The notes under the pieces: generated by a model | What the model saw: only the letters and a program-made list of their open reading frames with translations | Database searches by the model: none | Told to the model about the DNA's origin: nothing | Shown here: positions 57,332 through 64,000 of the stretch, piece after piece | How the letters are laid out: each line of letters begins with the position of its first letter | Numbering within the stretch: position 1 is the first letter of the stretch | Origin: Leptospira chreensis | GTDB taxonomy: Bacteria; Spirochaetota; Leptospiria; Leptospirales; Leptospiraceae | NCBI RefSeq assembly: GCF_016919165.1 | Contig: NZ_JAFFPS010000008.1 | Span: 1-64,000 of the forward strand | Length of the DNA: 64,000 nt | Direction: 5' to 3' | Position numbers and translations under genes: made by a program

Positions 57332-59152
57332 ATGACTCCCTCCCTTTCTACATCTAATTCTATTTGGCACACCGCCTTTAGTTCGAGTCCCATTGGGATG
57401 GCTCTCACCGATATGGAGAATGGGCTCTATGTCGATGCCAATGATGTGTACTGTTCTTGGCTTGGGCGGACCAGGGAAGAGGTGATTGGTAAATCCACTC
57501 TAGATTTAGGGATTTATTCCAACGTCAATGACCGCGAATTCATATTAGTTGGCCTAAAAAAGGATGGTTATGTATCGAATTACGAGGTTCCCCTGATTTC
57601 CAAAACCGGAGCCACTGTCACCATTCTTTTTAGCGGGCGTATTGTCGAAAATGGTAAGTATCTTCTTTCTGCCGGGCAAAATATTACGGCCTTAAAAGAG
57701 AAGGAATACCTCGCTGCTGTTTTGCAGAATGAACTTGTGATCAGCAAAGAGTTATTCGAAAGTGTTTTCCGTTTGAATCCCGCAGCAGTCAGTCTCTCCA
57801 ATGCGGAAACAGCTGTTTATGATGATGTCAACGACGCCTATTGCCGACTCATTGGGTATTCTCGGGAAGAAATCATCGGACGAGCTTCCTATGATCTAAA
57901 CATTTGGATTACTAAATTTGATCGAGAACGATTGTTAGGAGAGATTTTAAAGAAAGGTTGGAGTACCGGAATGGAGGCGAGCATTCGGATGAAATCCGGA
58001 GAAATTCGTCACGTAGTATCGGGAAATACTATCTTACATACTAAGGGCCGACCGACACTTCTCGCCATTCTCATCGATGTTACAGAGTCCAAACAAAGCA
58101 AAGAAGCTCTTGAATTTGCTGTAAAGGAAAGGACTAAGGAATTAAATCGGATTTTGGAAGACCTCCAAAAAACCCAGGACCAATTGATTCTTTCTGAAAA
58201 AATGGCCACCTTGGGACAGTTAGTTGCAAGTGTAGCTCACGAAATCAATAACCCACTTGCTGCCATCGCGGCCTTTAGTGAACAAATCCACAACCGTATG
58301 GGAAATTTTGGAAACAGGTTGTTTCAAATCAAAGAATGTTTTTCTAAACATTCAGATACAGAAATCAATGAAACCATATCCTTTGTTATTGAATTATTTA
58401 CGATCAAACCGAAGTCTTATGCGTTTGCCGAATCAAGAAAGGCCAAAAAAAACTTAGAAGGAATTTTTGTTCAGCTTGGAATCGATTCTGCTTATGATTT
58501 GGCGGATCGGATTGTCGATTTAGGTGTTTCCGATTTCTTTTTAGAGAATGAAAGTTTTTTATCACATTTTAAATCTTCCCCCTTACTCGAGTTAGTGCTT
58601 TCTGAACTCAATACCTTACGAAGTATTGAATCAATTCGTTTGGCGGTGGAGAGAACTTCCAAAATTGTGTATAGTTTAAAGAATTACGGGCGAGTTGATC
58701 GCAATGAAGCAAAATCTCAAATCAACTTGGTGGATACAATTGAGACTGTGCTGACTCTTTACCAAAGTAAAATGAAATCAGGGGTGGAGTGCATCCGATT
58801 GTATAACGCAAGTCCTTTGATTGCAGGTTATCCCGATGAACTCATCCAAATTTGGACCAATCTCATTTACAATGCCTTACAAGCGATGGCATTCAAAGGA
58901 ATTCTCACCATCCAAGTGGACGAGTTAGAAACAGAAATTGTCGTGCGGATTATAGACAATGGACCGGGAATTCCGGTTTCCATTCAAAAGAGAATTTTTG
59001 AGCCGTTTTATACAACGAAGGAAAAAGGGGAGGGAACCGGGCTTGGGCTTGGGATTGTGAAACAATCCGTAGAAGAAAGGCACCGTGGCCGGATCCAATT
59101 CCAATCGGAACCCGGCAACACAGAGTTTTTGGTTTTTCTTCCTAAAATCTAG
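57332..59152 (+). CDS. PAS domain sensor histidine kinase
   Basis: 606 residues, no membrane segment, so a cytoplasmic sensor. Two PAS domains (about 10-120 and 140-255), then a coiled coil (about 262-292). The H-box VASVAHEINNPLAA has phosphoacceptor His303. The N-box has Asn514 (IWTNLIYNALQAM), the G1 box DNGPGIP starts at Asp542, and TTKEKGEGTGLGLGIVKQ is the G2 box. About 210 residues separate the H and N boxes, near 90-100 more than usual; the insert is acidic and helical. No response regulator gene is adjacent, so its partner is unknown. Its 3' end overlaps the convergent gene by 11 bases. Confidence 0.88.
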   Translation: MTPSLSTSNSIWHTAFSSSPIGMALTDMENGLYVDANDVYCSWLGRTREEVIGKSTLDLGIYSNVNDREFILVGLKKDGYVSNYEVPLISKTGATVTILFSGRIVENGKYLLSAGQNITALKEKEYLAAVLQNELVISKELFESVFRLNPAAVSLSNAETAVYDDVNDAYCRLIGYSREEIIGRASYDLNIWITKFDRERLLGEILKKGWSTGMEASIRMKSGEIRHVVSGNTILHTKGRPTLLAILIDVTESKQSKEALEFAVKERTKELNRILEDLQKTQDQLILSEKMATLGQLVASVAHEINNPLAAIAAFSEQIHNRMGNFGNRLFQIKECFSKHSDTEINETISFVIELFTIKPKSYAFAESRKAKKNLEGIFVQLGIDSAYDLADRIVDLGVSDFFLENESFLSHFKSSPLLELVLSELNTLRSIESIRLAVERTSKIVYSLKNYGRVDRNEAKSQINLVDTIETVLTLYQSKMKSGVECIRLYNASPLIAGYPDELIQIWTNLIYNALQAMAFKGILTIQVDELETEIVVRIIDNGPGIPVSIQKRIFEPFYTTKEKGEGTGLGLGIVKQSVEERHRGRIQFQSEPGNTEFLVFLPKI

Positions 59153-61160
59153 CCAACTGCATTTGCAGTTTTTCTGCCACTAAATCAAAGTCTTCGTTTT
59201 GGATCACAGTTCGGTAGGCTGCGGTCACAATTGGATGCCTTTTTTCATCTAGTTGGATTAGGTTTGGTAGGACTTTTAATCCATAAAATCCATTGGTGAT
59301 CTTTTCTGGTCTTGTCCCGTAGGCAAGGTCGTAGCCATACTTTCTATCTCTTGTATCTGAGCCGAAACAAGCCAACATAAAGTCGGTCATTCCCGATAAA
59401 CCATTGAAGGTCGTTGGATCCCCCCCGAGTAAAACTCCAATGGATACCATTTCATTGAAAAAACGATTGCTCAAATGAAAGAGAGTATTGTCCACATTAC
59501 CACCTAACTCTCGTTTGAAATACCCTTCCACGAGACCCATAGCAACGGCATAGACTGTTTTTAAAGCACCACCGAGTTGGACTCCTTTGGTGTCACGGGA
59601 GTTAATGGCAGCTCTTGTAAACACATAGTTATTACTCAGTAAGTCTTTTAGTTTGGGAATGAGCGAATCTTCAAAAGCTGAGATTTCAAATCCGGAAATT
59701 TTTCGTTCCATAATTTGGTCGGGGTAACACGCACCGGATACTACGGCAAGGCGCTCTCTTTCGATCAGTAACAATTCATGTAAGTCCTCTAAAATCAGGC
59801 CTTTTTTGGAGCCAGTAAATCCTTTGATCACATTGACCATAGGGGATTTATTTTTTTGGAGGTAGGTTCTGATTTTTGAGTAGATGGTATCAAATTCCCA
59901 AGGATTGGTTCCTTGGATGAATAAGGTCGCTGATTCGAGAATTTCTGGTTTGTCCGAAAAATCAATGTTTGGTGGTAATTTGTAAATAGGATAGTGAACC
60001 ACATCCCGCTTTTCTTCATTACACTGCTGCACCATTTCTGAATCAGGGCTGTAGATGGTCACTTTTACATTTTTATTTGCCATTACACAAGCAAAGGCGA
60101 CGGACATATTGGAAGAACCGATGATGACAACATGTTCCTCTGGTTTTTTAGCCAGTGTGATGAGTTGGTTAGTTTCCCTCACGTCTCCCTTGTATAAGTT
60201 ACGATAGGTGCCATGTTTGTGTTTGTTTAGATTACTTCCCACAAGAAGTGCTAAGTTATCGATGATGAACTGTTTTTTGTCTCCAATCCCTGGAAAAGAA
60301 ATCTGTTCAATATGAGATGGGAAGGTTAACATTTCCTTCTTTGTCAGTTCCCCCACAAGTACTGGTTTCCCGATGACAAGTTTACCAACCGCTTGGTTGA
60401 AGAGTAAACCTTCAATGGGGAGAATTTTTTCTGTACCTTCCAGGGAGATGGGGAGGATGACTTTATTGGCAACATAGTGGTACACTGTGTCCACAAAGGG
60501 CATAAGCCTTCCATCTCGAGAGCGAGTTCCTTCTGGGAAGATGGAGATCACCTTTCCATCAGCTTGTAATTTCTGCGAATTCCGAAAGGCACGCATATTG
60601 ATTTTGGTCATCACATCAGAAAGAGATGGATTATCGGCCATATCCTTTTTGGAACAAACAAGAAGGGTTCCAAACATATAGAGTCCAAGCCGAGTAAAGT
60701 CTGGTTCAAATGCCAAACGTCCCGCAATGAACACTAGTGATTCAGCAATCTTTCTTCCTTCAGGACCAGCATTGTACAAAAGAGTAAAGATGGCCGGAGC
60801 ATCTAAATGACTTAAGTGGTTGGAGATGAGAGTGACAGGATATTTGCCAATGACTCCATCCAAAAGTTTTAAGTTTTCTGCCCCTTCCACTTTGAATTTC
60901 TTCATAATGGGATCGAGGAACTTCAACATAAAATCGCGAGGTTGGGGGCGAATGTCGGTAAAGACCCCAATTTCTTCCAAACGTTCCGGCTCTTGGAAGA
61001 TTTCCATGACCTTGGGTTTGGGTGTGCTTTGTGAAAGAACTAAAAACTCTTCTAAAATGGACTTTGCTTCGGATTCAGAAAGACCCGATTTTACAAATAG
61101 GTGAATGTTCTCAAAAAATTCTTTATGCCAGCGTCCCAAAGTGGCTTCTTTTTCTGTCAT
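59142..61160 (-). CDS. Fused glycerol-3-phosphate acyltransferase and GpsA-like dehydrogenase
   Basis: 672 residues with two enzyme domains. Residues about 70-300 form a PlsC-fold acyltransferase: NHLSHLD (114-120) is the HX4D catalytic motif and FPEGTRSRDG (208-217) the glycerol-phosphate site. The LLVCSKKDM stretch recalls the soluble plastid/chlamydial-type glycerol-3-phosphate acyltransferase. Residues about 342-665 match NAD(P)-dependent glycerol-3-phosphate dehydrogenase: KGF, QLGGALKTVYAVAMGLVEGY with the catalytic Lys, and LGGDPTTFNGLSGMTDFMLACFGSDTRDRKYG (split as landmarks). The Rossmann glycine loop is GSSNMS instead of GxGxxG. Together they could turn dihydroxyacetone phosphate into lysophosphatidate, the first steps of phospholipid synthesis. 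Confidence 0.8.
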   Translation of the reverse strand: MTEKEATLGRWHKEFFENIHLFVKSGLSESEAKSILEEFLVLSQSTPKPKVMEIFQEPERLEEIGVFTDIRPQPRDFMLKFLDPIMKKFKVEGAENLKLLDGVIGKYPVTLISNHLSHLDAPAIFTLLYNAGPEGRKIAESLVFIAGRLAFEPDFTRLGLYMFGTLLVCSKKDMADNPSLSDVMTKINMRAFRNSQKLQADGKVISIFPEGTRSRDGRLMPFVDTVYHYVANKVILPISLEGTEKILPIEGLLFNQAVGKLVIGKPVLVGELTKKEMLTFPSHIEQISFPGIGDKKQFIIDNLALLVGSNLNKHKHGTYRNLYKGDVRETNQLITLAKKPEEHVVIIGSSNMSVAFACVMANKNVKVTIYSPDSEMVQQCNEEKRDVVHYPIYKLPPNIDFSDKPEILESATLFIQGTNPWEFDTIYSKIRTYLQKNKSPMVNVIKGFTGSKKGLILEDLHELLLIERERLAVVSGACYPDQIMERKISGFEISAFEDSLIPKLKDLLSNNYVFTRAAINSRDTKGVQLGGALKTVYAVAMGLVEGYFKRELGGNVDNTLFHLSNRFFNEMVSIGVLLGGDPTTFNGLSGMTDFMLACFGSDTRDRKYGYDLAYGTRPEKITNGFYGLKVLPNLIQLDEKRHPIVTAAYRTVIQNEDFDLVAEKLQMQLARF

Positions 61161-61282
61161 GTATGCCTCTAAACCGACATTAAATTACTGAAAACTTTCG
61201 ATTTGTCTATTCGATTTTTACAATTGATTGCGTAAATCCAGGATTTCTCTAAGCTGACTTCTTGGGTGATCGAGATCCCGGT

Positions 61283-63590
<2,308 letters not shown>

Positions 63591-63629
63591 AAAAAACGAG
63601 GAGCTTTGAATCTTTTTTTTAAGTAGTTG

Positions 63630-63657
63630 TTGACCGAGAAAGGTCGTTCGATATTCT
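63630..63657 (+). promoter_or_regulatory. Candidate promoter of tRNA-Lys and tRNA-Glu
   Basis: TTGACC at 63630-63635 and TATTCT at 63652-63657 with a 16-base spacer. Transcription would start near 63664, just before tRNA-Lys at 63670, as expected for a tRNA promoter. Confidence 0.55.
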
Positions 63658-63668
63658 TGGCTACAGAA

Positions 63669-63742
<74 letters not shown>

Positions 63743-63783
63743 CATAAGAGTTCCAACAACTCTTTAGAGCGTTCTCCTAAAAC

Positions 63784-63858
63784 GGTGCCATCGTCTAATG
63801 GTTAGGACACAAGGTTTTCATCCTTGCAATCGGGGTTCAATTCCCCGTGGCACTACCA
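63784..63858 (+). tRNA. tRNA-Glu (anticodon TTC)
   Basis: Acceptor GGTGCCA pairs with TGGCACT, the first pair being G-U. Anticodon stem CAAGG/CCTTG with loop TTTTCAT gives anticodon TTC. T arm CGGGG/CCCCG with TTCAATT loop. The discriminator is A and a CCA end is encoded. A minus-strand gene appears to run into its 3' half. Confidence 0.93.
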
Positions 63859-64000
63859 AACAAACCTCCTTTAAATAACAATTCTCACAAACTCTTTTCT
63901 GATACTCAGCTTTGCATTTTTCTATAATACCCACTCTCGTTAAATAGAAGTCGTATAACAAAGGATCGTCGGGTTTGATTTTCAGAAAAAAATCTTTGAT
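63818..64000 (-). CDS. C-terminal end of a Cys-rich protein, possibly TIGR02757/DUF2400 family
   Basis: On the minus strand one frame is open from the window edge to a TGA at 63820-63818; the other two frames stop early. It encodes IKDFFLKIKPDDPLLYDFYL, then TRVGIIEKCKAEYQKRVCENCYLKEVC. The DDP...YDF...TRVGI pattern and the C...C..C....C ending recall the C-terminus of TIGR02757/DUF2400 proteins, from memory only. The last 13 or so codons lie antisense to tRNA-Glu. The gene start is outside the window. Confidence 0.5.
   Translation of the reverse strand: MKDFFLKIKPDDPLLYDFYLTRVGIIEKCKAEYQKRVCENCYLKEVCLVVPRGIEPRLQG

Overview
The window looks like the chromosome of a spirochaete, most probably Leptospira. 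The support is recognition of protein sequences (RpoB, the EF-G-like protein between rpsG and tuf, the polysaccharide enzymes), an Asn in RpoB at the position equivalent to E. coli Ser531 (typical of spirochaetes), and a heptose epimerase beside an O-antigen type locus. I cannot fix the species; a saprophytic, L. biflexa-like lineage is only a guess. Coding density is very high and no stretch of 300 bases lacks a gene. The longest gap, 27092-27304, precedes two tRNAs. I saw no insertion sequence, prophage, CRISPR array or broken gene.

Region 1 (1-20640) is the end of a surface polysaccharide (LPS/O-antigen) locus. It starts with the 3' end of an FAD-dependent oxidoreductase, then an RgpF-like gene, UDP-galactopyranose mutase (glf) and a GT2 transferase. 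The complete dTDP-L-rhamnose pathway follows (rfbC, rfbB, rfbA, rfbD). After it come GT2 transferases, an O-antigen ligase/polymerase-like membrane protein, four large GT-C-like membrane proteins and a membrane acyltransferase. Three of the GT2 enzymes look like polyprenyl-phosphate-sugar synthases. The set suggests activated rhamnose and galactofuranose donors plus a lipid-phosphate-sugar route feeding periplasm-facing transferases.

Region 2 (20675-27091) is mixed: an App1-like phosphatase, a UbiD-family decarboxylase, hldD (LPS heptose), a small ArsR-type regulator, an SDR oxidoreductase and an orphan ATPase of the histidine-kinase fold.

Region 3 (27305-57286) is the transcription/translation supercluster, all on the plus strand: tRNA-Thr, tRNA-Trp, secE, nusG, rplKAJL, rpoBC, rpsL, rpsG, an EF-G/TetM-like GTPase, tuf, the full S10-spc-alpha series from rpsJ to rplQ, with secY, adk, infA and rpmJ. 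infA appears to use a CTG start codon. Hairpins lie between rplL and rpoB, rpoC and rpsL, and rpsG and the EF-G-like gene, so expression is probably tuned between blocks. A strong terminator follows rplQ.

Region 4 (57332-64000) holds a PAS histidine kinase, a fused glycerol-3-phosphate acyltransferase/glycerol-3-phosphate dehydrogenase, hisZ-purA, tRNA-Lys, tRNA-Glu and the 3' end of a minus-strand gene that appears to read into the antisense of tRNA-Glu.

Nothing here is a clearly new defence or mobile system. The points most worth a second look are the TetM-like factor in the fusA slot, the acyltransferase-GpsA fusion, the CTG start of infA, the competing hairpins ahead of rpsL and the cluster of GT-C paralogues.
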